Assembly (NCBI GenBank): GCA_964451365.1
Contig: CAYVIB010000029.1
Span: 11,977-75,976, forward strand
Length of the DNA stretch: 64,000 bases
From: CAYVIB01 sp964451365
Lineage (GTDB): Bacteria > Pseudomonadota > Gammaproteobacteria > Pseudomonadales > Cellvibrionaceae
Reading direction: 5' to 3'
In this document: positions 42,619 to 51,892 of the stretch, piece by piece
Position numbering within the stretch: position 1 is the stretch's first letter
How the letters are laid out: each line of letters begins with the position of its first letter
The notes under the pieces: generated by a model
What the model was told of the DNA's origin: nothing
Database searches by the model: none
Seen by the model: the letters and a program-made list of their open reading frames with translations, nothing else
Position numbers and translations under genes: made by a program

Positions 42619-42632
42619 TGAATACGTATGCA
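42619..42632. promoter_or_regulatory. Operator-like palindrome TGAATACGTATGCA, copy 1
   Basis: A palindrome centred on ATACGTAT, 247 nt before the permease start. The same 14-mer occurs at 47274-47287 and, inverted, at 47318-47331, all beside genes of the alpha-glucan locus. It suits a LacI-family dimer, presumably the regulator encoded at 44393-45442. Confidence 0.75.
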
Positions 42633-42837
42633 ACCGCTGTCCTTGGCACCTTACAAAGGGTAAGCTTTTGGTTTGCCTGATTTCTGCTACAACCGAACGA
42701 AAAATAAAAACAAGTGAAGAAACAATCGATACTACCCTCACAGAAATACCCTTCCGGGGCCGGGCTTCAAAGCGAACCGGATTACGTTATTCGTGCTGAA
42801 AAAGCATTAAGGATTAAGCTCTCCAGGATGTTAACCG

Positions 42838-42861
42838 TGGGCGGCTTGCCGCCCTTTTTTT
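42838..42861 (+). terminator. Intrinsic terminator in the leader of the permease gene
   Basis: GGGCGG (42839-42844) pairs with CCGCCC (42849-42854) around a CTTG tetraloop, followed by seven T residues to 42861. The permease ATG comes only 17 nt later, after an in-frame TAG at 42876. Any transcript for the permease must pass this hairpin. Confidence 0.88.
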
Positions 42862-42878
42862 CTCCCCGTATTCGGTAG

Positions 42879-44396
42879 ATGACCCCGTCAACGCACGCCA
42901 AGCCCGAGCTTGGTTTTCTATGTATCTGGAACATGTGTTTTGGGTTTTTGGGAATCCAATTCGGCTTTGCCTTGCAAAATGTCAATGTCAGCCGGATTTT
43001 TCAAACCCTCGGCGCGTCCGTGGACCAGATTCCCATTCTCTGGATTGCCGCGCCGCTGACGGGCTTATTGGTTCAGCCAATCGTGGGGTACTACAGTGAT
43101 CGCACGTGGAATCGGCTGGGTCGCCGCCGGCCATATTTTGTTGGTGGCGCAATCCTGACGACGCTGGCGTTGTTTGTTATGCCAAACTCGCCGGGCCTGT
43201 GGGTCGCGGCGGGTATGTTGTGGATTATGGATGCCGCAATCAATATTTCCATGGAACCGTTTCGCGCGTTTGTCGGGGACATGCTGCCCAACCGGCAGAG
43301 GACGCTGGGCTTTGCCATGCAAAGCTTTTTTATCGGTGTTGGAGCGGTGGTCGCTTCGGCGCTTCCCTGGATAATGAGCAACTGGTTTGATATCAGTAAC
43401 GTTGCCGCGCCGGGTGAAGTTCCCGCTTCGGTAAAGGGAGCCTTTTATATCGGCGGGGTTGTATTGTTCCTGGCGGTAATGTGGACGGTGATTTCGACGC
43501 GGGAATATTCCCCGGCGCAGTTGGCGCAATTCAGTGAAAAAGAAAAGTTAACCAGCGCTCGACTTGCGGAAACGGAAATATCGGAAATAACCTTGGCAGG
43601 GGTTTTTAAATGGCTGATTGCGGGCCTGGTTTTGGTGGCAATTATTCTTTACAACCAACTCGATCAACAGCTTTATATTTTGGCTGTGGGGCTGGTGGCT
43701 TTTGCATTGCTGCAGTTTTATGTCGCACGGGTCAAGAACATTTCGGGTGGTTCTTCCGCGGTCGTGGAAATTATGGATGATTTCCGTCGCATGCCCGTGA
43801 CAATGAAGCAACTGGCCATAGTGCAGTTTTTTTCCTGGTTCGCGCTTTTTGCCATGTGGATCTATACCACGGCAGCGGTAACGGAGTTTCACTATGGCAG
43901 CAGCGATACTTCCTCCATTGCCTATAACAATGGCGCGGACTGGGTGGGTGTATTGTTTGCGTCGTACAATGGTTTTGCCGCATTGGCCGCTATTTTAATT
44001 CCTTTGCTGGCTCGTATGACCAGCCGAAAAATAACTCACTTGATCTGCCTCTGGTGTGGCGGCCTTGGACTGATTTCATTTGTTTTTATTCGTGATCCGG
44101 TTTGGCTGTTATTGCCCATGGTGGGAGTGGGCATCGCATGGGCATCTATTTTGTCCGTGCCGTACGCTATTTTGTCCGGTGCACTGCCGGCGGGAAAAAT
44201 GGGTGTATACATGGGAATATTCAATTTTTTTATTGTAATTCCCCAGATTCTCGCTGCCACGGTGATTGGCCTGGTGGTTCGCGTGTTTTTTAATGGCCAG
44301 GCGATTTTTGCTTTGGTTCTGGGGGGCGTGTTACTAATTGCCGGTGGTATAGCAACGCTGTTTGTGAATGATTCCTGGAGTTCTCGCGCCCCTTAA
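42879..44396 (+). CDS. MFS sugar permease, maltose/maltodextrin (SLC45-like) type
   Basis: This inner-membrane transporter of 505 residues has about twelve transmembrane helices. The N-terminal WNMCFGFLGIQFGFALQNVN and SRIFQTLGA are hallmarks of the proton-linked alpha-glucoside transporter group found in maltodextrin loci of Xanthomonas, Caulobacter and marine gammaproteobacteria. The loop GYYSDRTWNRLGRRRPYFVGG carries the MFS motif A. The ATG at 42879 follows an in-frame stop, so no longer form is possible; its ribosome-binding site is weak. It converges with the LacI-type gene, the two coding ends overlapping by 4 nt. Transport of maltose or maltodextrins is inferred from family and context. 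Confidence 0.9.
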   Translation: MTPSTHAKPELGFLCIWNMCFGFLGIQFGFALQNVNVSRIFQTLGASVDQIPILWIAAPLTGLLVQPIVGYYSDRTWNRLGRRRPYFVGGAILTTLALFVMPNSPGLWVAAGMLWIMDAAINISMEPFRAFVGDMLPNRQRTLGFAMQSFFIGVGAVVASALPWIMSNWFDISNVAAPGEVPASVKGAFYIGGVVLFLAVMWTVISTREYSPAQLAQFSEKEKLTSARLAETEISEITLAGVFKWLIAGLVLVAIILYNQLDQQLYILAVGLVAFALLQFYVARVKNISGGSSAVVEIMDDFRRMPVTMKQLAIVQFFSWFALFAMWIYTTAAVTEFHYGSSDTSSIAYNNGADWVGVLFASYNGFAALAAILIPLLARMTSRKITHLICLWCGGLGLISFVFIRDPVWLLLPMVGVGIAWASILSVPYAILSGALPAGKMGVYMGIFNFFIVIPQILAATVIGLVVRVFFNGQAIFALVLGGVLLIAGGIATLFVNDSWSSRAP

Positions 44397-45442
44397 ACGC
44401 TCGACTCGCGGATAATCAACGTCGGAGGGATTAATTCGGAATCAAGCGGCTCTCCTTCAATGGATTGAATCAGCTTTTCCACCAGTAGCCTGCCCGCCAG
44501 TCGGGTATCCTGCCGCACAGTGGTCAGGGGCGGATTCATATAAGAGGCGGCGGGAATGTCATCAAACCCAATCACCGAAACATCTTTCGGCACCTGTAGA
44601 TTGTGTTTTTGCAAGGCCTGAATGGCACCAATGGCGATTAAATCGCTGGCTGCAAAAACCGCGTCAAAATGCTTATCATTTTCCAGTAGTGTGTTTATTG
44701 CGTTCATACCGGAAATTTCCTGATTGTCGGCATCCACTTTCAATACACTGGAAACCCTGATGTTGTTTTCCGCGTGGGCAAGCAAATAGCCTTCGTAGCG
44801 CAATTTAAATTCCGGTGAGTGCTCGGACGCGTCGCCGATAAAGGCAATTTTTTTTCGCCCCTGGTCGAGCAGGTAACGAGTTGCTTCCCAGCCACCGCGT
44901 TTATTGTCGCAGCCGATGGAATGTCCCGCCTGGCCTTCGACGATGGGGCCCCAGATAATGAAGTGGGCGCTGGCGTCAGCCAATTGTTGCAATTTGGAAC
45001 CATAGCTGACGTAATCACCGTAACCTAACAGGATCATACCGTCCGCGCGGCTCGCCACTTCATATTCATTATGCCAATCCTGATCCAGTTGCTGAAAGGA
45101 AACCAGCAGGTCGTAGCCTTTTTCCGCCGCGGCGCGGGTGATATTGCCGAGCATGGACAGGAAAAACGGATTGATCAGGGAATCATCCGACGTTGGGTCT
45201 TCAAACAACAGCAGGGCGATGGTATGGGTGGTTTGCGAACGCAGGTTGGCGGCATTTTTATCGACCCGGTAATTCAACTCCCGGGCAATGGCCTGAATTT
45301 TTTCGCGGGTTTCCTTGTTGACCAATGGGCTGTTGCGCAGGGCACGCGAAACAGTGGATTGTGATACTCCGGCTCGGTAGGCTATATCAAAAGAATTGAC
45401 CTTGATATCTTTCACTATTTTTATGAAATTTTGTGTCGTCAA
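44393..45442 (-). CDS. LacI-family transcriptional regulator of the alpha-glucan locus
   Basis: The N-terminal helix-turn-helix reads VNSFDIAYRAGVSQSTVSRAL (about residues 15-35), with the hinge helix ARELNYRVDKNAANLRS after it. A periplasmic-binding-like effector domain follows, including FIIWGPIVEGQAGHSIGCDN and VIGFDDIPAASYMNPPLTTV. The TTG at 45442 has a GGAG 4 nt upstream, better than the GTG at 45415, giving 349 residues. It lies 74 nt after the GH13 gene on the same strand, so it should be transcribed with it. Binding to the ATACGTAT operators and release by a malto-oligosaccharide are inferred; the effector may be maltose (MalR-like). Confidence 0.93.
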   Translation of the reverse strand: MTTQNFIKIVKDIKVNSFDIAYRAGVSQSTVSRALRNSPLVNKETREKIQAIARELNYRVDKNAANLRSQTTHTIALLLFEDPTSDDSLINPFFLSMLGNITRAAAEKGYDLLVSFQQLDQDWHNEYEVASRADGMILLGYGDYVSYGSKLQQLADASAHFIIWGPIVEGQAGHSIGCDNKRGGWEATRYLLDQGRKKIAFIGDASEHSPEFKLRYEGYLLAHAENNIRVSSVLKVDADNQEISGMNAINTLLENDKHFDAVFAASDLIAIGAIQALQKHNLQVPKDVSVIGFDDIPAASYMNPPLTTVRQDTRLAGRLLVEKLIQSIEGEPLDSELIPPTLIIRESSV

Positions 45443-45516
45443 TGTTCTCCAGCATAATGGATTAAGTGCTGTCGCTCAAGCGTCAATTAACCAACAAAAA
45501 TTACCTGTCATGGGAA

Positions 45517-47184
45517 TCATTCCACCCGGCCGAAAAAGGCACACATTCCCGGCAGGCTCAGGTTTTGATGGTCAATGCAATAGTCAAAACCGGCGATATC
45601 AATGGGTTTTATGGCCGGAGTCTGCAGTGTCATGTTGATGGCGGTATCGGTGAAATTAAACGCCGCGAGAATATGTTCCTCGGCGGAATAGCGCCAGAAT
45701 ACAAGCGAGCCTTCGGGGCTGTCGACAAACTCGATATTGCCGAAAGCCATTACCGGATTGGCTTTCCGCCAGGCCAATAAGTTTTTGAATATATTGAGGG
45801 TGGAGTCGTTTATCTGTAACTGCCTGTCCACCGAATGAGCCAGGTGTTCCTCGGGCAGGGGCAGCCAGGGTTCGCCGGTGGAAAAACCGGCATTAATTTC
45901 GTCGTGTCGCCAGGGAAAGGGGGTTCTGCAGCCGTCGCGCCCCGGAAATTCCGGCCAGAAGGCGATACCGTAAGGGTCCTGTAACAGCTCGCGAGGAAGC
46001 AAAACTTCGGTAAGGCCGAGTTCCTCTCCCTGGTAAACACAGATGGTTCCTTTAAGAGACATCAAAAAAGCGATTACCAGACGGGCGAAGGCTTGCTGAT
46101 CGGTGTGCGCTCCCCAGCGTGAAACCACACGCGCGACATCGTGGTTGCCGATGGCCCAGCAAACATGGCCTTCTTCCAGAATTGACTCGGATGTTTCGAT
46201 AACCTTGCGAATGTGGTCGGTGCAAAAGGTATCGACCAGTAATTCGAAACTGTACGCCATATGCAGGCGTTTACTGCCCCGGGTGTAGTCCGCCATGGTT
46301 TGCAGGGAGTCTTCCGATGAGACCTCGCCCAATGCCGCGGTGCCGGGATACTTGTCCAACAGCGCGCGCAACTCCTGGATGAATTCAATATTTTCTGCCT
46401 GGGTGTTGTTGAAATAATGATACTGATAAGCATAGGGATTGTTGCGGGAAAACCCGCGCCCGTCTCGTATTGCGGCAGGCTTGGCCGGATTGTCGCGCAG
46501 CAGGCGGTCGTGAAAACAAAAATTGATTGCATCCAGGCGCAAGCCATCAACGCCACGCTTTAACCAGAATTCGACTTCGTCCAGTATTTGTTTGCGTACT
46601 TCACGATTGTGAAAGTTCAAGTCCGGCTGGCTGGCGAGAAAATTGTGCAGATAGTACTGGCACCGGCGCGAGTCCCACTGCCATGCACAACCGCCGAAAA
46701 TGGACAGCCAGTTATTGGGTGGCGAGCCATCTTTTTTGGGATCTGCCCACACATACCAATCCGCTTTGGTGTTATCCCGGCTGCGGCGACTTTCCTCGAA
46801 CCAGGGATGTTGGTCGGAGGTGTGGCTGAGAATCTGGTCGATCATCACTTTCAGCCCGAGTGTGTGTGCTTTTTCAACCAGGCGATCGAAATCGTCGATT
46901 GAACCAAATAACGGGTCGACCTCACGGTAATCACTGACGTCGTAACCAAAGTCCTGCATCGGCGATTTAAAGAAGGGTGATATCCAGATCGCATCCACGC
47001 CCAGGCCGACAATATAATCCAGCTTTTCGATAATGCCGGGCAGATCGCCGACGCCGTCGCCATTACTGTCTTTTAAGCTGCGCGGATAAATTTGATAGAT
47101 AATCGCGCCGCGCCACCATTCGGTTGGCTGGCCGTCTCTTTTGCCGGATTTGTTTTTACCTGGTTTTACTACCGCTTGATTCAT
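45517..47184 (-). CDS. GH13 alpha-glucosidase
   Basis: This 555-residue enzyme without a signal peptide should act in the cytoplasm on imported oligosaccharides. It has the alpha-amylase barrel: IIYQIYPRSLKDSNGDGVGDLPGI, then nucleophile Asp218 in GLRLDAINF, acid/base Glu287 in LGEVSSEDS and Asp349 in GNHDVAR. The QPDLNFHN segment (domain B end) and overall length fit the GH13 subfamily 23-like alpha-glucosidases of maltodextrin loci rather than endo-amylases. It is transcribed away from the pullulanase gene, and the shared region carries two operator copies. lacI follows downstream. Confidence 0.94.
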   Translation of the reverse strand: MNQAVVKPGKNKSGKRDGQPTEWWRGAIIYQIYPRSLKDSNGDGVGDLPGIIEKLDYIVGLGVDAIWISPFFKSPMQDFGYDVSDYREVDPLFGSIDDFDRLVEKAHTLGLKVMIDQILSHTSDQHPWFEESRRSRDNTKADWYVWADPKKDGSPPNNWLSIFGGCAWQWDSRRCQYYLHNFLASQPDLNFHNREVRKQILDEVEFWLKRGVDGLRLDAINFCFHDRLLRDNPAKPAAIRDGRGFSRNNPYAYQYHYFNNTQAENIEFIQELRALLDKYPGTAALGEVSSEDSLQTMADYTRGSKRLHMAYSFELLVDTFCTDHIRKVIETSESILEEGHVCWAIGNHDVARVVSRWGAHTDQQAFARLVIAFLMSLKGTICVYQGEELGLTEVLLPRELLQDPYGIAFWPEFPGRDGCRTPFPWRHDEINAGFSTGEPWLPLPEEHLAHSVDRQLQINDSTLNIFKNLLAWRKANPVMAFGNIEFVDSPEGSLVFWRYSAEEHILAAFNFTDTAINMTLQTPAIKPIDIAGFDYCIDHQNLSLPGMCAFFGRVE

Positions 47185-47273
47185 ACTTCTTGTACTTATG
47201 GGCTTTTGGATTTTTTCCGTTATTTAAATCGCTGATATGTGCCGGTGCCAAGTACAATCCGAATTATTTGCCA

Positions 47274-47287
47274 TGAATACGTATGCA
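47274..47287. promoter_or_regulatory. Operator-like palindrome TGAATACGTATGCA, copy 2
   Basis: Identical in all 14 bases to the copy before the permease gene. It lies 90 nt upstream of the GH13 start and 44 bp from the next copy, consistent with repression of the divergent promoters by a LacI-type dimer or looped tetramer. Confidence 0.78.
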
Positions 47288-47317
47288 CTTGATGGGAGTG
47301 TTTCAGACGCGGCTATT

Positions 47318-47331
47318 TGCATACGTATTCA
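47318..47331. promoter_or_regulatory. Operator-like palindrome TGCATACGTATTCA, copy 3
   Basis: Exact reverse complement of the other copies. It overlaps or abuts the proposed -35 element of the pullulanase promoter at 47333-47338, where a bound repressor would block RNA polymerase. Confidence 0.78.
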
Positions 47332-47426
47332 GTTGCAGCGGATCGAAAGAAGAGTATTTTAAACGGTTATCGAACGCCGACGGGAACCTGTTACCGTGCG
47401 GAAAATAATAATTACCGGGGTAAACC

Positions 47427-50400
47427 ATGTTGAGTATTTCCAGCCGAACTGCATCATTGCTGTTAATTGCATTGATCACTCTTTTAACTGCCTGTGGTGG
47501 CGATAATGCCAAGGGAGATCAGTCAGAATTACGGGTGTGCGAGAATGACGAGGTTATTCTTGACAACGGCCAATGTGGCGTGCCGCCGGAAGTCAGTTGC
47601 GAACTGCCCGAGATACTGGTGGACGGCCAATGTATCGTGCCGGATGAACCGGAACCGGTTTACAAACCCGAGCCGGGTGAAGCGGTAATTTATTACAACC
47701 GCCGCGACAAGAATTTTAACGGCTGGGTCTTACATTTGTGGAGCGACTGCAGCAGCCCGAGCCGGGGAAGCTGGGATGGCCCCAACCTGACCACGAATTT
47801 TACCTTTAGCGGAACTGGCACCACCTGGCCTGCGGGACCGGCGCCCAACTATGATGAATATGAAGGGATCGATCCGATTTACGGCGCCTACTGGGTGCTA
47901 AAACTGCAGGATAATCCGGATTGCGGAAACTTTATTATCCACAACCTGGACGGTTCGGTGCAGACCGACGACCTCACCCTTAACTTTTCCAGTGACCCGG
48001 CGAATCCATACGCCAATATGGCGTGGGTACTGGTGGATAATGCCACGGCGGAAGCCGACCTGCGCCAGGCAAAATCCAGTGCCTCGCCCATTTGTATCAA
48101 CGATGTCTGCCAGGAGTTCGAACCGCCGCCGCTGATCGTGGAAAATATGGAGGCGCACTGGATTGACGCCAACACTATCGTCTGGAACCGGGAGTTGAGC
48201 AATGTTGTTTTGTACGCAAGTCCCGATGGTGGTATGGACGTGGACGCGCAGGGCAATGTTACCGGCAGTACAACGACCGCAAACCTGGCCGCGACCACAC
48301 TCACCGAAACGCAATTGACGGCTGTTCCGCAATTCAGCGAATACAACGCCTACGCATTGAACATCGATACGGACGCGGTAAAAGACCTGCTGAAACAGCA
48401 GTTGTTTATTGTGGGCGAGGATGCGGGCGCGAAACTTTATGGCACCCGCGTACAAACCGCCAAGGTGCTGGATGCAATTTACACTCACGCCGAGGGCGAT
48501 GCGGACGAGGCTATGCTGGGCCCGCAATATAGCGGCGAATCGATTACTGTTTCTCTGTGGGCGCCAACCGCCCAGGACGTAAAACTGCGTGTTTTCGAAC
48601 GCGTCGGTGAAACCGGCAGCCTGGTTCGTACCGGCGAAGTGGATATGGCTTTCGATGCCGCCACCGGTATCTGGAGCGCCACCGGCAGCGGCTGGGACAG
48701 AAAATATTACCGCTTCCGTATCTCCGCCTTTAATCCGTACTCCGGTGAAATGCAGTTACTCGAAGTACAGGATCCATATTCCGTCAGCACCTGGTACAAC
48801 GGCACCCATTCCCAATTCGTCAACCTGGATGACGCGGACCTGAAGCCGGACGGCTGGGACGGTCACGCCGTACCCACTGTCGCAAGCCCGGAAGCGATGG
48901 TTATTTACGAAGGCCATATCCGCGACTTCAGTATTCGCGACGAAAGCACACCGGAAGCGTTGCGCGGCAAATACCTGGCCTTTACCGAACCGGATTCCGC
49001 ACCGGTGCAACATCTGCAGGATTTGCAGGCGGCCGGGCTGACGCACTTCCATCTGCTGCCATCATTTGATTTTGCCTCGGTGGATGAAAATCCGTCCGAA
49101 CAGATCAACCTGGATAGCACCGTATTCGAATTGTGCGAGGCCATTCGCCCGGATGTCCCGGCGGTATGTGACGGACGTGAAAACAATACCGCAACGCTGC
49201 TGGAGGTTTTCCAAAGTTATCGCGAGGACGATGCAGACGCGCGCGAACTGGTGGCCGTAATACGGGACCTCGACGGTTTTAACTGGGGTTACGACCCGCT
49301 GTTCTACAACGTGCCTGAAGGCGGTTACGCCACTGACCCACGCGGCGAAACCCGCATTCGGGAAATGCGTTCCATGATCAAGGCGCTGCACGATATGGGT
49401 CTGCGGGTGGTGATGGACGTGGTTTACAACCATACCTCCGACAGTGGCGTGGAATCGGCCAAGGCGATTTTCGACAAAATCGTGCCAGGCTACTATTTCC
49501 GCCGCGATGCCATTACGGGCAAGGTGGAAAACGCCAGTTGTTGTAACGACACCGCGTCGGAAAACGCCATGATGGCGAAACTGGTGAAGGACTCGCTGGT
49601 GCAGTGGACACTGCAATATGGAATCGACGCCTACCGTTTCGATGTCATGTCACTGATGCCCAGGCAGTTGATTGTCGATTCGCTGGAGGCGGTGCAGGCG
49701 GTGGATTCCGACACTTATTTTTATGGTGAGGGTTGGAACACTTCGCAAAGTACGGCCGGCGATGCCTTGTTCGAACAGGCCACGCAAATAAATATGGCTG
49801 GCACCGGCGTAGGTACATTCAATGATCGCATGCGCGACCCGATGCGCCATCTCAACCTGATCAAAGGCGAAAACGTTAATCGCCTGCGCACCGGCCTCGC
49901 GGGTAACCTGGCGGAATTCCAGTTGGTGACCAGTTCCGGTACCACTATTAAAGCGAGTTCCGACGGCGGTTATACGCTGGACCCGCAGGAGTCGGTCAAC
50001 TACGTGGAAAAACACGATAACGAAACCCTTTGGGACTGGATTCACCAAGCCGGCGCGTTGCCGGAAAACACCACGCTTGAACAACGGGTGCGAATTCACA
50101 ATCTCACACAGTCGCTGGTGTTGTTGAGTCAGGGCGTGCCGTTTATCCATATGGGCAGTGACCTGTTGCGCTCCAAGTCCATGGACGGCAACAGCTACAA
50201 CTCCGGTGACTGGTTTAATTACATCGACTTTACCGGGCAGACAAACAATTGGGCCGTGGGGCTGCCGCCGGAAGAGGGCAACAGTGCCACCGATGACGAA
50301 ATTGACGATGCCTTTGAGGACGACGACGCACAGCCGCAGCCGGAAAATATTGCCTACGCGGAACTGATATTCGAGGAGTTCCTCGCCATCAGCAGCGCCA

Positions 50401-51833
50401 ATCCGCTGTTCAGCCTGCAAACCGAACAGGAGGTGCTGGATCGCGTTGGTTTCCACAATATGGGTACGGGTGAAGTTCCCGGACTTATCGTAATGAGCAT
50501 CGACGACGGCGTTGGCACGGTGACCGGCACGGAAGACGAGCCGCGTCCGGACCTGGACCCGAACAACGACGCCATCGTGGTGGTATTTAACGGCAACAGT
50601 GAAGAAATTTCCCACACCGTGCCCACCGCCACCGGTTTTGTTCCGCATCCGATGCTGCAAAGCTCCGCCGATCCAATGGTGCAAACCGCCAGCTTTATGG
50701 CACCTGCGGGCGATGAAACCGGTGGCACATTTACCGTACCCCCGTACACCACGGCGGTGTTTGTGAAAGCCCAGGGCGCGCAGCAGGGCGAGGGTTTATC
50801 CGCGTATGCTTCCACCGGTTACGAACCGCCGGTACCTTTTGGCGACACAACAATATATGTGCGCGGCACAGTCAGCGAAACAGACTGGGGCACCGAAGAT
50901 CCCTTGATCTATGTTGGCGGTGGTGTGTACGAAGCGTATCTCCAAATTCCGGCGGGATCGTATGAATTCAAACTGGCCTCCGGGGAATGGGAGATGGAAT
51001 TTTCCTCCGCGGACACCGGAGACCTTGCCGTGGTTGTCGGTGTGGGAAAAACGTTGGGCCCCGGCGCCGGCGTGGGCAACCTGACGTTGACTATCGCCGA
51101 AGACGGGGAATATCTCTTTAGCCTTGATGCGATTGATCCTGATCCACCGGTATTAACAGTCACTAACGCCGATGTTTTCGCGGCAACACATTATGTGCGC
51201 GGAATATCAGGAAACTGGGACCCGGGTGCGGCGCTGTCCCACGTTGGTAAAAGTGTTTACCAGGCAACCCTGACCGGGATTACCGCCGCGCAGCATGAAT
51301 TCAAAATCGCGACCGCCGACTGGGCCACCGAGTTCAGCTCCGCTGACAGCTCCAATCTTGTGGTCGAGGAGGGCGTGGCGAAAATCCTTGGTCCCGGTAG
51401 CGGCGTGTCCAACATGACCTTCACGCCTTCGGAGGCCGGCGACTACCTGTTTACAGTCGATGCTTCGAATTCGCTTGCGCCGGTACTGACGGTTGCGAAG
51501 GAAGATCCTTATGAGGGAACGGCAGTATATGTTCGCGGCGTTGCGAACGTGTGGGACCCAGTACATCAGCTGGTTTTTCAAGGAGCCGCCATTTACACCG
51601 TTGACATTGAAGTTCCCGCCGGTACGCACGCATTCAAAGTCGCTTCGGAGGACTGGTCCACCGTCAACCTCGGCGCCGATAACAATGCCGTAGTCGAACT
51701 GGATGCACCTGTCCGCCTTCGGCAGGACAGTCAGACCAATTTCAGCATCGTTATTCCGGCGGACGGCACCTACAACTTCCGTGTCGACGCCAGCGGCGCC
51801 CAGCCTCTGCTGCATGTGACGCTGGTGGAATAG
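47427..51833 (+). CDS. Pullulanase-type GH13 lipoprotein with C-terminal domain repeats
   Basis: This 1468-residue protein has a lipobox LLTAC (Cys23) and would act at the cell surface, cutting alpha-1,6 links in pullulan or starch. After a Cys-rich N terminus comes a pullulanase-associated CBM41-type domain (VIYYNRRDKNFNGWVLHLW..., about residues 88-215). A CBM48-like domain follows (GESITVSLWAPTAQDVKLRVFE, near 370-460), then the catalytic barrel with YNHTSDSG, nucleophile Asp739 (AYRFDVMS), acid/base Glu768 (FYGEGWN) and Asp864 (VEKHDNETLWD). Residues about 1135-1468 hold three similar beta-sandwich units, each with (I/H)YVRG near its start. It is first of an operon with the TonB receptor and GH15 gene. 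Confidence 0.93.
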   Translation: MLSISSRTASLLLIALITLLTACGGDNAKGDQSELRVCENDEVILDNGQCGVPPEVSCELPEILVDGQCIVPDEPEPVYKPEPGEAVIYYNRRDKNFNGWVLHLWSDCSSPSRGSWDGPNLTTNFTFSGTGTTWPAGPAPNYDEYEGIDPIYGAYWVLKLQDNPDCGNFIIHNLDGSVQTDDLTLNFSSDPANPYANMAWVLVDNATAEADLRQAKSSASPICINDVCQEFEPPPLIVENMEAHWIDANTIVWNRELSNVVLYASPDGGMDVDAQGNVTGSTTTANLAATTLTETQLTAVPQFSEYNAYALNIDTDAVKDLLKQQLFIVGEDAGAKLYGTRVQTAKVLDAIYTHAEGDADEAMLGPQYSGESITVSLWAPTAQDVKLRVFERVGETGSLVRTGEVDMAFDAATGIWSATGSGWDRKYYRFRISAFNPYSGEMQLLEVQDPYSVSTWYNGTHSQFVNLDDADLKPDGWDGHAVPTVASPEAMVIYEGHIRDFSIRDESTPEALRGKYLAFTEPDSAPVQHLQDLQAAGLTHFHLLPSFDFASVDENPSEQINLDSTVFELCEAIRPDVPAVCDGRENNTATLLEVFQSYREDDADARELVAVIRDLDGFNWGYDPLFYNVPEGGYATDPRGETRIREMRSMIKALHDMGLRVVMDVVYNHTSDSGVESAKAIFDKIVPGYYFRRDAITGKVENASCCNDTASENAMMAKLVKDSLVQWTLQYGIDAYRFDVMSLMPRQLIVDSLEAVQAVDSDTYFYGEGWNTSQSTAGDALFEQATQINMAGTGVGTFNDRMRDPMRHLNLIKGENVNRLRTGLAGNLAEFQLVTSSGTTIKASSDGGYTLDPQESVNYVEKHDNETLWDWIHQAGALPENTTLEQRVRIHNLTQSLVLLSQGVPFIHMGSDLLRSKSMDGNSYNSGDWFNYIDFTGQTNNWAVGLPPEEGNSATDDEIDDAFEDDDAQPQPENIAYAELIFEEFLAISSANPLFSLQTEQEVLDRVGFHNMGTGEVPGLIVMSIDDGVGTVTGTEDEPRPDLDPNNDAIVVVFNGNSEEISHTVPTATGFVPHPMLQSSADPMVQTASFMAPAGDETGGTFTVPPYTTAVFVKAQGAQQGEGLSAYASTGYEPPVPFGDTTIYVRGTVSETDWGTEDPLIYVGGGVYEAYLQIPAGSYEFKLASGEWEMEFSSADTGDLAVVVGVGKTLGPGAGVGNLTLTIAEDGEYLFSLDAIDPDPPVLTVTNADVFAATHYVRGISGNWDPGAALSHVGKSVYQATLTGITAAQHEFKIATADWATEFSSADSSNLVVEEGVAKILGPGSGVSNMTFTPSEAGDYLFTVDASNSLAPVLTVAKEDPYEGTAVYVRGVANVWDPVHQLVFQGAAIYTVDIEVPAGTHAFKVASEDWSTVNLGADNNAVVELDAPVRLRQDSQTNFSIVIPADGTYNFRVDASGAQPLLHVTLVE

Positions 51834-51892
51834 AGGAGAGGGCCGAACAATGAATTTAAAGCAGTCCAAAATAAATGAAAGAGAATAATTCG

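Larger units (their letters stand above)
42541..42878. other. Leader and promoter region of the sugar permease
   Basis: The 338-bp stretch holds a LacI-type operator (42619-42632) and, just before the permease start, a complete intrinsic terminator (42838-42861). The part between them has no credible ORF. AGCCGCC at 42596-42602 is complementary to the left half of the terminator stem, but it may lie upstream of the transcript start. Confidence 0.55.
47185..47426. promoter_or_regulatory. Divergent promoter region of the GH13 and pullulanase genes
   Basis: The 242-bp region contains two operator copies 44 bp apart centre to centre, about four helical turns. For the pullulanase, TTGCAG (47333-47338) and TATTTT (47355-47360), spaced by 16 bp, are a possible -35/-10 pair right after the second operator. 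The promoter of the GH13 gene should lie near the first operator. Confidence 0.6.
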
